Source of the DNA: Mycolicibacterium sp. TUM20985
GTDB lineage: Bacteria; Actinomycetota; Actinomycetes; Mycobacteriales; Mycobacteriaceae
Direction: 5' to 3'
Assembly (NCBI RefSeq): GCF_030295745.1
Contig: NZ_AP027291.1
Span: forward strand, 2,108,001 to 2,172,000
DNA length: 64,000 bases
Made by a program: the position numbers and the translations under genes
Notes under the pieces: model-generated
Databases searched by the model: none
What the model saw: the letters and a program-made list of their open reading frames with translations, nothing else
What the model was told of the DNA's origin: nothing
Shown: piece by piece, positions 19,322 through 28,957 of the stretch
Layout: the number at the start of each line of letters is the position of its first letter
Numbering within the stretch: position 1 is the stretch's first letter

Positions 19322-20815
19322 GTGGCAGAAGGAATAGGTCTCTCGGTCGGCGCTACCGCTTTGCGGGCGGTGGCCGTCGGGCGGTCGGCGGTGACCCGGT
19401 CCCCGGTGCTCACCCTGTACCCGCACCGGCCCGCCGAGGTGGGCGTACCCAGCGAGAACCCGAACCTCGTCGAACGCGGGTTGATCCTCACCGACTTCGT
19501 CGACCGCGTCGGCGATCCAGTGGCCATCGTTGCCTCGGACGGGTCGTCGCACCGCGCCGAAGCGCTCCTCGCCGAGGCGCTTCGTTCGCTGCTGGACGCC
19601 CTGACCGGGGGTCGACCGCCCGCCGAGGCGGTCGCCGTCACCCATCCGGCCCATTGGCGGCCGGCCGCCGTCGACGCCCTGCGGGGCGCGCTCGCCACCC
19701 AGCCCGACCTTCGCGGGGCTCGGCTGTCGTCGGACGCGGTCGCGTCGCTCACCGCGTTGCAGGCCGATCCTGGCGTCCCGTCGCGGGGAATCATCGCGCT
19801 GTGCGACGTGGGTGGCACCGGCGCCAGCGTCACCCTCGCCGACGCCGCCCGCGGATTTCAGCCCGTCGGCCCGACCGTCCGCCACCCCGACTTCTCCGGT
19901 GACCTCGTCGACCAGGCCCTTCTGAGTCGGGTGGTCGGTGACCTGGCGACCTCCGACGCGGTCGATCTGACCGGGACGTCGGCCATCGGATCCCTGAGTC
20001 GCCTGCGCGGCCAGTGCCGGGTGGCCAAGGAGCGCCTGTCGACGTCGTCGGTCACCTCGTTCGCCGTTGAAGTGCCGGGTCATCGCACCGAGGTGCGCGT
20101 CACCCGCACCGAACTCGACGACGCGATCCGGCCGGCACTGGACGGCCTGATCGCCGGTGTGCGAGAAGCATTGCAGCGTAATGGTATTCGTGCTGGTGAC
20201 CTCGCCGCGGTGGCCGCAGTCGGGGGCGGGGCGCGCATTCCGCTGCTCGTGACGTCGTTGTCGGAGCATCTGCGGGTCCCCGTCATCACCTCCGCGCAGC
20301 CGGAGTTGGCGGCCGATCGCGACGACGACGCCGAGACCGAGGCGCCCGTGCCGTGGTACCGCCGCCCCGTCGGGATGGTCGCCATCGGCGCGCTCGCCCT
20401 GTTGCTGGTGGTGTGCGCAGCCCTCTTCTACCTGCTCCGCAACGACGAATCCCCAACTCCGGCAACGACACCACCGCCGACGACGACCGCGGAGTCGGCG
20501 CCGCCGCCTGCTCCCGAGCCCAGTTCGGAGGCACCGCCGGTTCCCACGCAGGACGGCCCGCCCGTCGTCCAGCAGGCCCCGCCGCCCGTCGTGACGGTGA
20601 CCCAGCAACCACCACCACCAGCCGCCTCGGAAGCGCCGCCACCCCCGGCGACGACCACGGAGCCACCGCCGACCATGACCGTGACCGAGACGCCGCCGCC
20701 GCCGAGCACGCAGGCGCCGCCGAGCACGCAGGCGCCGATCATCCCGACGCTGCCGTACCAAACCATCCCCGGTCTGCCGTTCGTTCCGGCACCGATCCAA
20801 CCGGCCCAGCCCTAG
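19322..20815 (+). CDS. Hsp70-like membrane protein with proline-rich extracytoplasmic tail
   Basis: A 497-residue protein. The N-terminal about 335 residues look like a diverged Hsp70/actin-fold ATPase: GIGLSVGATALRAVAVG (phosphate 1), a central LCDVGGTGASVTLAD (phosphate 2) and AAVGGGARIPLLVTSLSEHL (adenosine site). One membrane helix follows (MVAIGALALLLVVCAALFYLL), and the remaining about 120 residues are Pro/Thr-rich. The GTG at 19322 is the only start that fits after the upstream stop. This type of Hsp70 with an exported tail is seen in mycobacteria. A role in envelope sensing or scaffolding is inference. Confidence 0.8.
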   Translation: MAEGIGLSVGATALRAVAVGRSAVTRSPVLTLYPHRPAEVGVPSENPNLVERGLILTDFVDRVGDPVAIVASDGSSHRAEALLAEALRSLLDALTGGRPPAEAVAVTHPAHWRPAAVDALRGALATQPDLRGARLSSDAVASLTALQADPGVPSRGIIALCDVGGTGASVTLADAARGFQPVGPTVRHPDFSGDLVDQALLSRVVGDLATSDAVDLTGTSAIGSLSRLRGQCRVAKERLSTSSVTSFAVEVPGHRTEVRVTRTELDDAIRPALDGLIAGVREALQRNGIRAGDLAAVAAVGGGARIPLLVTSLSEHLRVPVITSAQPELAADRDDDAETEAPVPWYRRPVGMVAIGALALLLVVCAALFYLLRNDESPTPATTPPPTTTAESAPPPAPEPSSEAPPVPTQDGPPVVQQAPPPVVTVTQQPPPPAASEAPPPPATTTEPPPTMTVTETPPPPSTQAPPSTQAPIIPTLPYQTIPGLPFVPAPIQPAQP

Positions 20816-20825
20816 GCTGCAAGCC

Positions 20826-22580
20826 ATGACTTCCGTACCAACCGGGGACGGCCTCCTCTTCGATCCGAACACCTACGACCCTCGGGAGTTCGACGCCGAG
20901 ACCCGCAGACTGCTGCGCGCCACCATCGACTTCTTCGAGGGTCAAGGGAAGAAACGCATCCTCGACGACGACCTCAAGGCGCAGTGGCCGGGAGAGTTCG
21001 TCGACTTCGTCAAGCGGGAGAAGGTGTTCGCCACCTTCCTCACCCCGTCGGAGTTCGCCGATGGCAACCCCGACAAGCGCTGGGACGGCGCGCGCAACGC
21101 CGCGCTCGCCGAGATTCTCGGCTTCTACGGACTGACGTACTGGTACACCGAGCAGGTCACCATCCTCGGTCTTGGGCCGGTCTGGCAGAGCGAGAACAAG
21201 GACGCCAAGCTCAGGGCGGCGGACGACCTCGAGGCCGGGGAAGTGATGGCGTTCGGGCTGTCCGAGCGCGAGCACGGCGCCGACGTCTACAGCACCGACA
21301 TGGTGCTGACACCCGCCAGCCCGGAGGACCAGGCCGACGGCATCCTGTACCGCGCCTCGGGGGAGAAGTACTACATCGGCAACGGCAACGTCGCCAGCCT
21401 GGTGTCGGTCTTCGGCCGCCGCGGCGACGTCGACGGCCACGACGGATACGTCTTCTTCGCCGCCGACAGCCGCCATGAGAACTACCACCTGATCGACAAC
21501 GTCGTGCACATGCAGATCTACGTGAGCACGTTCCGGCTGGAGAACTACCCGGTGCGGGCGGAGGACATCCTGCACACCGGTGTCGAAGCCTTCAGTGCCG
21601 CGCTGAACACGGTCAACGTCGGGAAGTTCAACCTGTGCTCCTCGTCGATCGGCATGTGCGAACACGCCTTCTACGAGGCAATCACCCACGCGCAGAACCG
21701 CATTCTGTACGGCAACCCGGTCACCGACTTCGGACACGTCCGGGTCAACTTCGTCGACGCCTACTCACGGATGATCGCCATGAAGGCGTTCAGTCGACGC
21801 GCCGTCGACTACTTCCGCAGCGCCAGCCTGGAGGACCGGCGCTACCTGCTGTTCAATCCGATGACCAAGGCCAAGGTCACGATGGAGGGCGAGACCGTGA
21901 TGCGCTCGCTGCACGACGTGATCGCCGCCAAGGGCTACGAGAAGAACACCATGTTCCGCGAGGTCGCCCAGCTCATCGGATGCCTGCCCCGCTTGGAGGG
22001 CACGGTGCACGTCAACGTTGGTCTGGTGTTGAAGTTCATGCCGAACTACATGCTCAATCCCACCGAGTATCCGGAGCTCCCGACCCGCAACGACGCCGCC
22101 GACGACACGTTCTTCTGGAATCAGGGACCGACCCGCGGCGCGGGTGCCATCCAGTTCGCCGACTGGACTCCCGCCTACGAGAGCCACACCCGGATTCCGA
22201 ACGTCGCGCGGTTCTACGAACAGGCGCAGTCGTTCCGGGACTTGCTGCTGACGGCTGCGCCGGACGCCGACCAGGCCAAGGACCTGGACTTCCTGCTCAA
22301 CGTGGGGCACCTCTTCTCGCTGATCGTGTACGGCCAGCTGATCCTCGAGCAGGCCGCCCTCACCGGCCTCGACGACGATATCGTCGACCAGATCTTCGGC
22401 TTTCAGATCAACGACTTCAACGCCTATGCCATTGCGCTGCAAGGCAAGCCGACCTCGACGCAGGCGCAACAGGATTGGGCACTGGCGGCGGTCCGCAAGC
22501 CGGTGCCCGACGCCGCCCGCTTCGATCGGGTGTGGGAACGCGTCAAGGCCTACGACGGCGCCTACGAGATGGCGCCCTGA
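20826..22580 (+). CDS. Acyl-CoA dehydrogenase family protein (FadE-like)
   Basis: A 584-residue flavoprotein-type enzyme longer than classical acyl-CoA dehydrogenases. Family marks include YWYTEQVTILGLGPVWQS, the FAD/substrate segment FGLSEREHGADVYSTDM, the beta-domain GEKYYIGNGN, and the helical C-terminal domain. It would oxidise an acyl-CoA or a related thioester at the alpha-beta bond; the specific chain is unknown. It starts 10 bases after the Hsp70-like gene and is likely part of the same transcript. Its end converges with the SABATH-like gene. Confidence 0.85.
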   Translation: MTSVPTGDGLLFDPNTYDPREFDAETRRLLRATIDFFEGQGKKRILDDDLKAQWPGEFVDFVKREKVFATFLTPSEFADGNPDKRWDGARNAALAEILGFYGLTYWYTEQVTILGLGPVWQSENKDAKLRAADDLEAGEVMAFGLSEREHGADVYSTDMVLTPASPEDQADGILYRASGEKYYIGNGNVASLVSVFGRRGDVDGHDGYVFFAADSRHENYHLIDNVVHMQIYVSTFRLENYPVRAEDILHTGVEAFSAALNTVNVGKFNLCSSSIGMCEHAFYEAITHAQNRILYGNPVTDFGHVRVNFVDAYSRMIAMKAFSRRAVDYFRSASLEDRRYLLFNPMTKAKVTMEGETVMRSLHDVIAAKGYEKNTMFREVAQLIGCLPRLEGTVHVNVGLVLKFMPNYMLNPTEYPELPTRNDAADDTFFWNQGPTRGAGAIQFADWTPAYESHTRIPNVARFYEQAQSFRDLLLTAAPDADQAKDLDFLLNVGHLFSLIVYGQLILEQAALTGLDDDIVDQIFGFQINDFNAYAIALQGKPTSTQAQQDWALAAVRKPVPDAARFDRVWERVKAYDGAYEMAP

Positions 22581-22583
22581 CCG

Positions 22584-23672
22584 TCAGTTGGCGTGCGCCC
22601 GCTTCTCGATGATGACCTGGGCCAGCGGGATCTGCATGCGCTGGGGGTCGGCGGCCAACCTGGTCGCAATACCCGCCTCCAACGCGTCGAAGAACCGGCC
22701 CCGCCGTTCCTCGTCGCGACCACCGGCCAAGGCGGCGGCCAGCGTCGGGAACACCGACGCCCGGGAGAACTCCGCCCACCGCGCGCCGAAGGCCTCCGCG
22801 TCCTTGTCCACCCGGTACTGGTCGTAGAAGCGGTCCTCGGCGTCGAACACGTCGAGGTGAGCGATCGACGACTTCTCGAAGGTCCCCGACGGCGCGAACG
22901 GCGCAAGGAAGTCACCGGCCCGACGCCCGACGGTCGGAATGGACATCCCGCGCCGTTCGTCGGCGGTCACCAGCCCCGTGGCGACCAATTCGCCCAGCGT
23001 CGCCACCATCGCGGCGAGCAGTGGGCGGTAACCGAACTCGCCATCGTCGCCAATCGCCATCGTCATCACCACCAGCCGGCCCCCGGGAGCCAGTTCGCGG
23101 CCGCGGAACGCGACGAACTCGTGCCAGTCGCGGGCCGCCTGCCGCGCATAGGCCGCCCGGATCGCGTCGTCCCCGCTGTAGGCGACCTGGACATGGTCGG
23201 GCACCGGTCGCGGAGCCTCGGACAACCACTGGATGGCCCACGACGACCAGCCAAGGTTGACGCTGTCCGACGGCAGGATCTGAGAGTAGAACGACCGCCC
23301 GATGGCGGAGGCGAACGCCTTACCGTCCTTCCTCAAATAGGTGTCTGGGTCGTCGCTCAGCGTGCGGAACAGCGCGGTGAAGTCGTTGTCGGGGACATCG
23401 GTATGAGTCACCAGGATGGAGTGCTCGGTGCGAGTCCGACTGCGCAGCACGGCGATCGCCGCCCCAATCGGCAGCATCGAGTTGTGCCCCGTCGACGCGC
23501 CGTAGTCGGCGATGACGATCGGCCGCGGTGAGCGGGGGATGGGGACCACGGCGGCCGACTGTTCGAAAAGTGTTATCGCCGGACGTAATCCGGCTGCCTG
23601 CAGGCGCGACGCTGCGGTGTAGGAGGCACTGTCCATCGGCTCGGGCCGCACGACGATGCTCGATTCGGGCAT
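22584..23672 (-). CDS. SABATH-type SAM-dependent carboxyl methyltransferase
   Basis: A 362-residue protein with the pattern of SABATH enzymes, best known from plants (salicylate, jasmonate and IAA methyltransferases): IVIADYGASTGHNSM for SAM binding, THTDVPDNDFTALFRTL, GRSFYSQILPSDSVNLGWSS followed by AIQWLS, and a later ARDWHEFVAFRGRELAPGG. It should methylate a small carboxylic acid. The motif match is read directly; the substrate is unknown. It is divergent from the SHOCT membrane protein gene, with 48 bases between starts. Confidence 0.82.
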   Translation of the reverse strand: MPESSIVVRPEPMDSASYTAASRLQAAGLRPAITLFEQSAAVVPIPRSPRPIVIADYGASTGHNSMLPIGAAIAVLRSRTRTEHSILVTHTDVPDNDFTALFRTLSDDPDTYLRKDGKAFASAIGRSFYSQILPSDSVNLGWSSWAIQWLSEAPRPVPDHVQVAYSGDDAIRAAYARQAARDWHEFVAFRGRELAPGGRLVVMTMAIGDDGEFGYRPLLAAMVATLGELVATGLVTADERRGMSIPTVGRRAGDFLAPFAPSGTFEKSSIAHLDVFDAEDRFYDQYRVDKDAEAFGARWAEFSRASVFPTLAAALAGGRDEERRGRFFDALEAGIATRLAADPQRMQIPLAQVIIEKRAHAN

Positions 23673-23720
23673 ACCGCAAACGGTAACCCCTCACGTCGAT
23701 CGACGTGACAGACTGCGATC

Positions 23721-24425
23721 ATGAAGAGCCGGACGGGGCCGCGGTTGCTGACGTTCTTCGCGGTGTTCACGATGATCGCCGCCGCGATCGGGTTCGTCGT
23801 CATGCTGATCCTCAACGCCTTCGTGTTCGACGAGTACGACGCCTACGGGGAGGTGCCCATCCCCGGCGCGAGCAGCGTCGAGCTCCCCGCGGGCGAGGTG
23901 ACCGTCACCTTCCACACCGTGCTCATCGGCGGCAGCGGTAACAACCTGCCCGTGCCGCCCCTGAAGTACCGCATCACCGGGCCGGGTGGCGCCGACGTGC
24001 AGCTGACCGAGGACTACGGCACGACGACGACGGTGAACAACGACGCCCGGGTCCGCATCGGATATCTCGACGTCCCGGTCGCGGGTGCCTACGACGTCGA
24101 CATCGACGGCAACGTCAGCGCGTATCTCAATCCGACGCTCGCGTTCGGCCACGGCAGCGGTTACGGACACCTGCCGTGGATCCTCGCGGCGGTCTTCGGA
24201 TTCGCCGTCGTCGACCTGATCGTCGCCCGGGTCTGGGCATCGAGGGTCAGACGCACGGCGCGGACGGAACCGGCGTGGGCGGCGCCGACGTCGATCCAGG
24301 CGGTGCCCGACGGCGGGGGCATCCGGCTCGAACAGCTCAACAACCTTGCCCGACTTCGTGATTCGGGCGCGCTGACGCAGGACGAGTACGACGCCGAGAA
24401 GAAGCGGGTGCTCGACGAGCTCTAG
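23721..24425 (+). CDS. Membrane protein with C-terminal SHOCT domain
   Basis: A 234-residue protein: a first helix at residues about 10-33 (FFAVFTMIAAAIGFVVMLIL), an extracytoplasmic beta-rich domain of about 110 residues with GAYDVDIDGNVSAYL, a second helix (WILAAVFGFAVVDLIVARVW), and a cytoplasmic C-terminal SHOCT motif (LEQLNNLARLRDSGALTQDE). SHOCT segments often mediate oligomerisation. Function is unknown. It converges with the MBL hydrolase gene, overlapping it by 4 bases. Confidence 0.82.
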   Translation: MKSRTGPRLLTFFAVFTMIAAAIGFVVMLILNAFVFDEYDAYGEVPIPGASSVELPAGEVTVTFHTVLIGGSGNNLPVPPLKYRITGPGGADVQLTEDYGTTTTVNNDARVRIGYLDVPVAGAYDVDIDGNVSAYLNPTLAFGHGSGYGHLPWILAAVFGFAVVDLIVARVWASRVRRTARTEPAWAAPTSIQAVPDGGGIRLEQLNNLARLRDSGALTQDEYDAEKKRVLDEL

Positions 24426-25051
24426 CTGCCGCGCTTGACCCACTCGTCGTAGTGGACGATCTCGTCGCCGATGGTGGTGGTATCACCGTGGCCGGTGTAG
24501 ACGACGGTCGGGCCCGGCAGGGTGCCGAGACGTCCGGAGATGGACTCCAGGATGGTGGGGAAGTCGGAGTAGGACCGCCCCGTCGCGCCGGGACCACCGC
24601 TGAACAGGGTGTCACCGCTGAAGACCGCACCGAGGTCGGGCGCGTACCAGCAGACCGACCCCGGGGAGTGGCCCGGGGTGTGCAGCGCCCGCAGTTCCAC
24701 CTCGCCGGCGTGCAGCACCAGGCCGTCCTCGACATTGCGAAACTCGTCGTCGGGGTGGGTCATCCGCCACAGCACGTCGTCGGCCGCATGGAGCAGAACC
24801 GGTGCGTCGAGAGCCTTGCCGAGCTCGGGGGCGACGGTGACGTGGTCGTTGTGGCCGTGGGTGCACACGATGGCGACGACGTTGCGGCCCGCGACGGCCT
24901 CGATGATGGGTTCGGCGGTGTGGGCGGCGTCGAAGACCACGACGTCGGTGTCGTCGCCGACGATCCAGATGTTGTTGTCGACGTCCCAGCTGCCGCCGTC
25001 GAGTTCGAAGGTGCCGCTGGTGACGAGGCGCTGGATGTTGGTGGCGCTCAT
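24422..25051 (-). CDS. Metallo-beta-lactamase fold hydrolase (Rv2260-like)
   Basis: A 209-residue cytoplasmic MBL-fold hydrolase with the metal-binding THGHNDH motif, a second His in LHTPGHSPGS, and the SGDTLF and YTGHGD motifs. This is the glyoxalase II-like subgroup. The ATG (complement of 25049-25051) shares one base with the mscR stop (TAATG), so the two are coupled. In M. tuberculosis the equivalent pair is Rv2259 mscR and Rv2260. A role in hydrolysing the mycothiol thioester made by MscR is a sensible inference. Confidence 0.9.
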   Translation of the reverse strand: MSATNIQRLVTSGTFELDGGSWDVDNNIWIVGDDTDVVVFDAAHTAEPIIEAVAGRNVVAIVCTHGHNDHVTVAPELGKALDAPVLLHAADDVLWRMTHPDDEFRNVEDGLVLHAGEVELRALHTPGHSPGSVCWYAPDLGAVFSGDTLFSGGPGATGRSYSDFPTILESISGRLGTLPGPTVVYTGHGDTTTIGDEIVHYDEWVKRGS

Positions 25052-26136
25052 TACAGCATCACCACGGAGCGCAGGACCTCGCCGGCGTGCATCTTGTGGA
25101 ACGCGTCCTCGATCCCGTCGAGGCCGATGCGCTCGGAGACGAACTTCTCCAGCGGCAGACGGCCCTCGCGGTAGAGGCTGATCAGGGTGGGGAAGTCGCG
25201 TTCGGGCAGGCAGTCGCCGTACCAGGAGGACTTCAGCGAGCCGCCGCGGGAGAAGAAGTCGACCAGCGGCATCTCCAGGGTCATGTCCGGGGTGGGGACC
25301 CCGACCAGGACGACGGTGCCTGCCAGATCGCGGGCGTAGAACGCCTGCTTCCAGGTTTCGGGTCGGCCGACCGCGTCGATGACGACGTCCACGCCGTTGC
25401 CGTCGGTGAGGTCCTGGATGGTCTCGACGACGTCGAACTCCTTGGCGTTGATCGTGTGGGTGGCGCCGAAGTCGCGCGCCCAGTTCAGCTTCTGGTCGTC
25501 GGTGTCGACGGCGATGATCTGCTTGGCGCCGACGAGGGCGGCGCCGGCGATCGCGGCGTCTCCGACCCCACCGCACCCGATGACCGCGACGGTGTCGTTG
25601 CGGCCGACGTTGCCGGTGTTGATCGCCGCGCCGATGCCGGCCATCACCCCGCAGCCGAGCAGGCCGGCGACGGCGGGGTCGGCTTCCGGGTCGACCTTGG
25701 TGCACTGGCCTTCGTGGACGAGCGTCTTGTCGGCGAACGCCCCGATGCCGAGGGCGGGGGTGAGCTCGGTGCCGTCGGTCAGGGTCATCTTCTGGGCGGC
25801 GTTGTGGGTGTCGAAGCAGTACCAGGGGCGGCCGCGTTTGCACGCCCGGCACTGTCCGCAAACCGCGCGCCAGTTGAGGATGACGAAGTCGCCGACTTCC
25901 ACGTTGGTGACGCCGTCACCGACGGATTCGACGGTGCCCGCGGCCTCGTGCCCGAGCAGGAACGGGTACTCGTCGTTGATGCCGCCCTCGCGGTAGGTCA
26001 GGTCGGTGTGGCACACCCCGCACGCGATGACGTCGACGACCACCTCACCGGGCCCGGGGTCCGGGATGACGATGTCGACCAACTCGACAGGCTGCTTCTT
26101 GGACCGAGAGATGACACCACGCACCGTCTGACTCAT
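25051..26136 (-). CDS. mscR: S-nitrosomycothiol reductase / mycothiol-dependent formaldehyde dehydrogenase
   Basis: A 361-residue zinc-dependent medium-chain dehydrogenase. Catalytic zinc ligands are visible in CGVCHTD and GHEAAGTVE; the structural zinc set is [15 protein letters not shown]; the NAD fold contains [12 protein letters not shown]. The sequence is close to MscR/AdhE2 (Rv2259), which oxidises S-hydroxymethyl-mycothiol and reduces S-nitrosomycothiol, detoxifying formaldehyde and NO. The long frame upstream is not used: the ATG at 26136 gives [10 protein letters not shown]. It is cotranscribed with the MBL hydrolase. Confidence 0.93.
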   Translation of the reverse strand: MSQTVRGVISRSKKQPVELVDIVIPDPGPGEVVVDVIACGVCHTDLTYREGGINDEYPFLLGHEAAGTVESVGDGVTNVEVGDFVILNWRAVCGQCRACKRGRPWYCFDTHNAAQKMTLTDGTELTPALGIGAFADKTLVHEGQCTKVDPEADPAVAGLLGCGVMAGIGAAINTGNVGRNDTVAVIGCGGVGDAAIAGAALVGAKQIIAVDTDDQKLNWARDFGATHTINAKEFDVVETIQDLTDGNGVDVVIDAVGRPETWKQAFYARDLAGTVVLVGVPTPDMTLEMPLVDFFSRGGSLKSSWYGDCLPERDFPTLISLYREGRLPLEKFVSERIGLDGIEDAFHKMHAGEVLRSVVML

Positions 26137-26174
26137 GGGGTACAACCTAGCGGCCGGGGTGGGAAACTTGGTCG

Positions 26175-26570
26175 GTGATCCCCGCCCTCTTTCTGTCCCA
26201 CGGTGCGCCACCGCTCGTCGAGGATGAGCGGTGGGTGTCCGAGTTGGCTGGCTGGTCGGCGCGGCTGCCGCGGCCGAAGGCGATTCTGGTGGTGTCAGCG
26301 CACTGGGACCCGACGCCGAACGCCGTCGCACCGGGCTGGTCGCGGGAATTCGACGCCTGGGCTGCGGAGTGTTTCGACGCAGGCGATCTCGACGCGCTGA
26401 TCGACTTTCGCGGCAAGGCGCCCGGAATGCCGTACGCCCACCCGACCATCGAGCACTTCGCGCCGCTGTTCGTCGCGCTCGGTACCTCGGCCGATCCCGA
26501 GCAGGTGCCCAAGCAAGTCGTCGACGGGTTCTGGATGGGTCTGGCGAAGCGATCGGTCGAGTTGTCATGA
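26175..26570 (+). pseudogene. LigB-type extradiol dioxygenase with internal deletion
   Basis: A 131-residue protein that matches the two ends of DODA/YgiD-type dioxygenases (about 260 residues): the start [13 protein letters not shown] and [15 protein letters not shown], then, from about residue 55, the C-terminal part with [35 protein letters not shown] and [14 protein letters not shown]. The middle of about 120 residues, with further metal and catalytic histidines, is missing without loss of frame. It is probably inactive, or a very unusual minimal form. The stop overlaps the ATG of the next gene (ATGA). Confidence 0.72.
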
Positions 26571-27493
26571 ACGCGCCGCAGCCGTTACCTCAACTCGCGG
26601 GCGACCAGATGTTCGTCACCGACGGAGGTCTGGAGACCGACCTGGTGTTCCACCACGGCATCGAACTCCCGTGTTTCGCGGCGTTCCCGCTTGTCGAGGA
26701 GCCTGCCACCCGCGATGTGCTGCGCCGGTACTACGCGGGCTACCTCGACATCGCCCGCGAGCATGGAACGGGGTTCGTCGTCGAATCGCCGACCTGGCGA
26801 GCCAACCCCGATTGGGCTGAGCGGCTTGGGTTTTCGCCCGAGCGTCTCGACGGGGTCAACCGGGCGGCCATGGAGCTCGCCGAGGAGGTCCGCGCGGCCG
26901 CGGCCGCCGACGGCATCACCGCAGTCACCAGCGGCTGCATCGGACCACGCGAGCAGGCCATGACCGCCACCGAGGCCGAGGACTACCACGGTCCGCAGAT
27001 CCGCACCTTCGCCGACACCGCCGCCGATCAGGTCACCGCCGTCACCATCGCCGACCCCGCGGAGGCCATCGGGATCGTGCGAGCCGCCGTCGCGATGGGC
27101 ATTCCCGCGGTGGTCTCGTTCACCGTGGAGATCGACGGAAGGTTGGCGACCGGGCAGTCGCTGCGCGAGGCCGTCGGACTGGTCGACGACGCGACCGATG
27201 GTGGTGCCGCCTACTTCATGGTGAACTGCGCGCACCCCACCCATCTCGTGACGACCTTCGACGATGCGGGTCCGTGGCTTCGGCGGATCGTCGGCCTCCG
27301 GTTGAACGCCTCCGCGAGGAGCCATGCCGAGCTGGACGAGGCGGAGGACCTCGACGAGGGCGACGCCGACGACTTCGGTGCCGCGACCGCGGCTCTACGC
27401 GGGCGGCTGCCCGCCGCGACGGTGTTCGGTGGGTGTTGTGGCACCGACGCGCGTCACGTGGCGGCGGTCTGGCGCCGGCTCACCGCGCACTAG
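26567..27493 (+). CDS. Homocysteine S-methyltransferase family protein (MmuM-like)
   Basis: A 308-residue methyltransferase with the zinc/homocysteine-binding motif GGCCGTD close to the C-terminus, the third Cys in the FMVNCAHP segment, and the N-terminal [12 protein letters not shown]. Family members move a methyl group from S-methylmethionine or a related donor to homocysteine. The ATG at 26567 overlaps the preceding stop by 4 bases. The long frame upstream of it is a shadow of the LigB remnant. Confidence 0.88.
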   Translation: MNAPQPLPQLAGDQMFVTDGGLETDLVFHHGIELPCFAAFPLVEEPATRDVLRRYYAGYLDIAREHGTGFVVESPTWRANPDWAERLGFSPERLDGVNRAAMELAEEVRAAAAADGITAVTSGCIGPREQAMTATEAEDYHGPQIRTFADTAADQVTAVTIADPAEAIGIVRAAVAMGIPAVVSFTVEIDGRLATGQSLREAVGLVDDATDGGAAYFMVNCAHPTHLVTTFDDAGPWLRRIVGLRLNASARSHAELDEAEDLDEGDADDFGAATAALRGRLPAATVFGGCCGTDARHVAAVWRRLTAH

Positions 27494-27504
27494 GCTCGGT
27501 CGGC

Positions 27505-28329
27505 ATGTCTGCCCTCGAAGCCCTTGGCGACTGGCCGGTCCCGGTTGCTGCGGCCGCGGTGACCGGCCCGGCCGGCGTGCTCGCCGAGTTCGGTGACACC
27601 GGTCGGCGGTTCGCGCTCGCGTCGGTGACCAAGCCGTTGGTCGCTCGCGCGGTCCAGGTCGCGGTGGAGGAAGGCGTCGTCGACCTCGACACGCCGGCTG
27701 GGCCACCCGGGTCGACGGTGCGCCATCTGCTGGCTCACACGTCGGGCCTGTCGATGCGATCACCGGACGTCATCGCCGAACCGGGCAAGCGGCGCATCTA
27801 CTCGAACGAGGGCTTCAGCGTCCTGGCCGCCGCGGTGGAGGAGGCCTCGGAGATTCCGTTCGACCGCTACCTCGCAGAGGCGGTCTTCGAACCGCTCGGC
27901 ATGACCGCGTCGGCGCTGGCCGGCGGCGCGCCCGCCGCCGGATTCGGCGGCGAGTCGACGGTGACGGACCTGGCCCTCTTCGCGGCCGAGCTGTTGCGGC
28001 CCGCGCTGGTGTCACCGGACATGCACGCCGACGCCGTGTCGGTGCAATTCCCCGGTCTGCCGGGCGTGCTGCCGGGCTACGGTACGCAACGCCCGAACGA
28101 CTGGGGGCTTGGTTTCGAGCTGCGTGACGGGAAGTCCCCGCATTGGACCGGGTCGCTGAACTCGGGCGACACGTTCGGCCACTTCGGCCAGTCGGGCACG
28201 TTCCTATGGGTCGATCCCGTGGCTGACCTGGCCTTGGTCGTGCTCACGGACCGTGACTTCGGCGAATGGGCGCTGCCCCGGTGGCCTGCTGTGTCTGATG
28301 GAGTGCTGAGAGAATTCGGGCCACACTAG
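27505..28329 (+). CDS. Beta-lactamase-fold serine hydrolase (Rv2257c-like)
   Basis: A 274-residue class C-like serine hydrolase without a signal peptide. It shows the SxxK catalytic motif (SVTK), the Tyr motif YSNEG, and a final HFGQSGT in place of the KTG box. Such proteins are esterases or peptidases in the cytoplasm rather than secreted beta-lactamases. The position in the conserved block corresponds to Rv2257c. The ATG at 27505 is 11 bases after the preceding stop. Confidence 0.87.
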   Translation: MSALEALGDWPVPVAAAAVTGPAGVLAEFGDTGRRFALASVTKPLVARAVQVAVEEGVVDLDTPAGPPGSTVRHLLAHTSGLSMRSPDVIAEPGKRRIYSNEGFSVLAAAVEEASEIPFDRYLAEAVFEPLGMTASALAGGAPAAGFGGESTVTDLALFAAELLRPALVSPDMHADAVSVQFPGLPGVLPGYGTQRPNDWGLGFELRDGKSPHWTGSLNSGDTFGHFGQSGTFLWVDPVADLALVVLTDRDFGEWALPRWPAVSDGVLREFGPH

Positions 28330-28440
28330 CGCAACGCCTGCCCCACAGGGCACAATAGACACGCACGAAACAACTGCAACTTCTTGGCATCTAGTAGGTC
28401 GTCGGGGAAGACGTCCCTTTTGGAGCCGAAGGAGCAGATG

Positions 28441-28953
28441 ATGCGTGCATCGAACCAGTTCGCCGACACGGCCACCGGTGTGGTGTATGTCCATGCCTCG
28501 CCCGCGGCGGTATGTCCACACGTGGAGTGGGCCCTTTCGTCGACCCTGTCGGCGAAGGCCAACCTCAAGTGGACGCCGCAGCCCGCGATGCCTGGACAGC
28601 TCCGTGCCGTCACCAACTGGGTGGGCCCGGTCGGTACCGGCGCCGCCCTGGCGAACGCGCTGCGGTCGTGGTCGGTGCTTCGCTTCGAGGTCACCGAGGA
28701 CCCGAGCGAGGGCGTCGACGGCCATCGGTGGTGCCACACCCCGCAACTCGGGCTGTGGAGCGGCGTGATGAGCGCCAACGGCGACGTGATGGTGGGGGAG
28801 AACCGGCTGCGTGGGCTCATGTCCTCCGGCGCCGACGCCCTGGCCGCCGAACTCGACACCGTGCTCGGCACCGCCTGGGACGAGGCCCTCGAGGCCTATC
28901 GCGGTGGCGGCGATACGGGTGAACTCATCTGGTTGAACCGCGGCGTCGGCTAG
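28441..28953 (+). CDS. DUF3145 protein (Rv2256c-like)
   Basis: A 170-residue protein of the DUF3145 family, found across mycobacteria, corresponding to Rv2256c. It has VVYVHASPAAVCPHVEWAL at the start, a central Trp-rich stretch, and an acidic LDTVLGTAWDEALEAYR helix near the end. Function is unknown. The second of two consecutive ATGs (28441) has AAGGAG at a good distance. A 111-base gap upstream must hold its promoter; no hexamer is clear enough to assign. Confidence 0.85.
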   Translation: MRASNQFADTATGVVYVHASPAAVCPHVEWALSSTLSAKANLKWTPQPAMPGQLRAVTNWVGPVGTGAALANALRSWSVLRFEVTEDPSEGVDGHRWCHTPQLGLWSGVMSANGDVMVGENRLRGLMSSGADALAAELDTVLGTAWDEALEAYRGGGDTGELIWLNRGVG

Positions 28954-28957
28954 CCGG

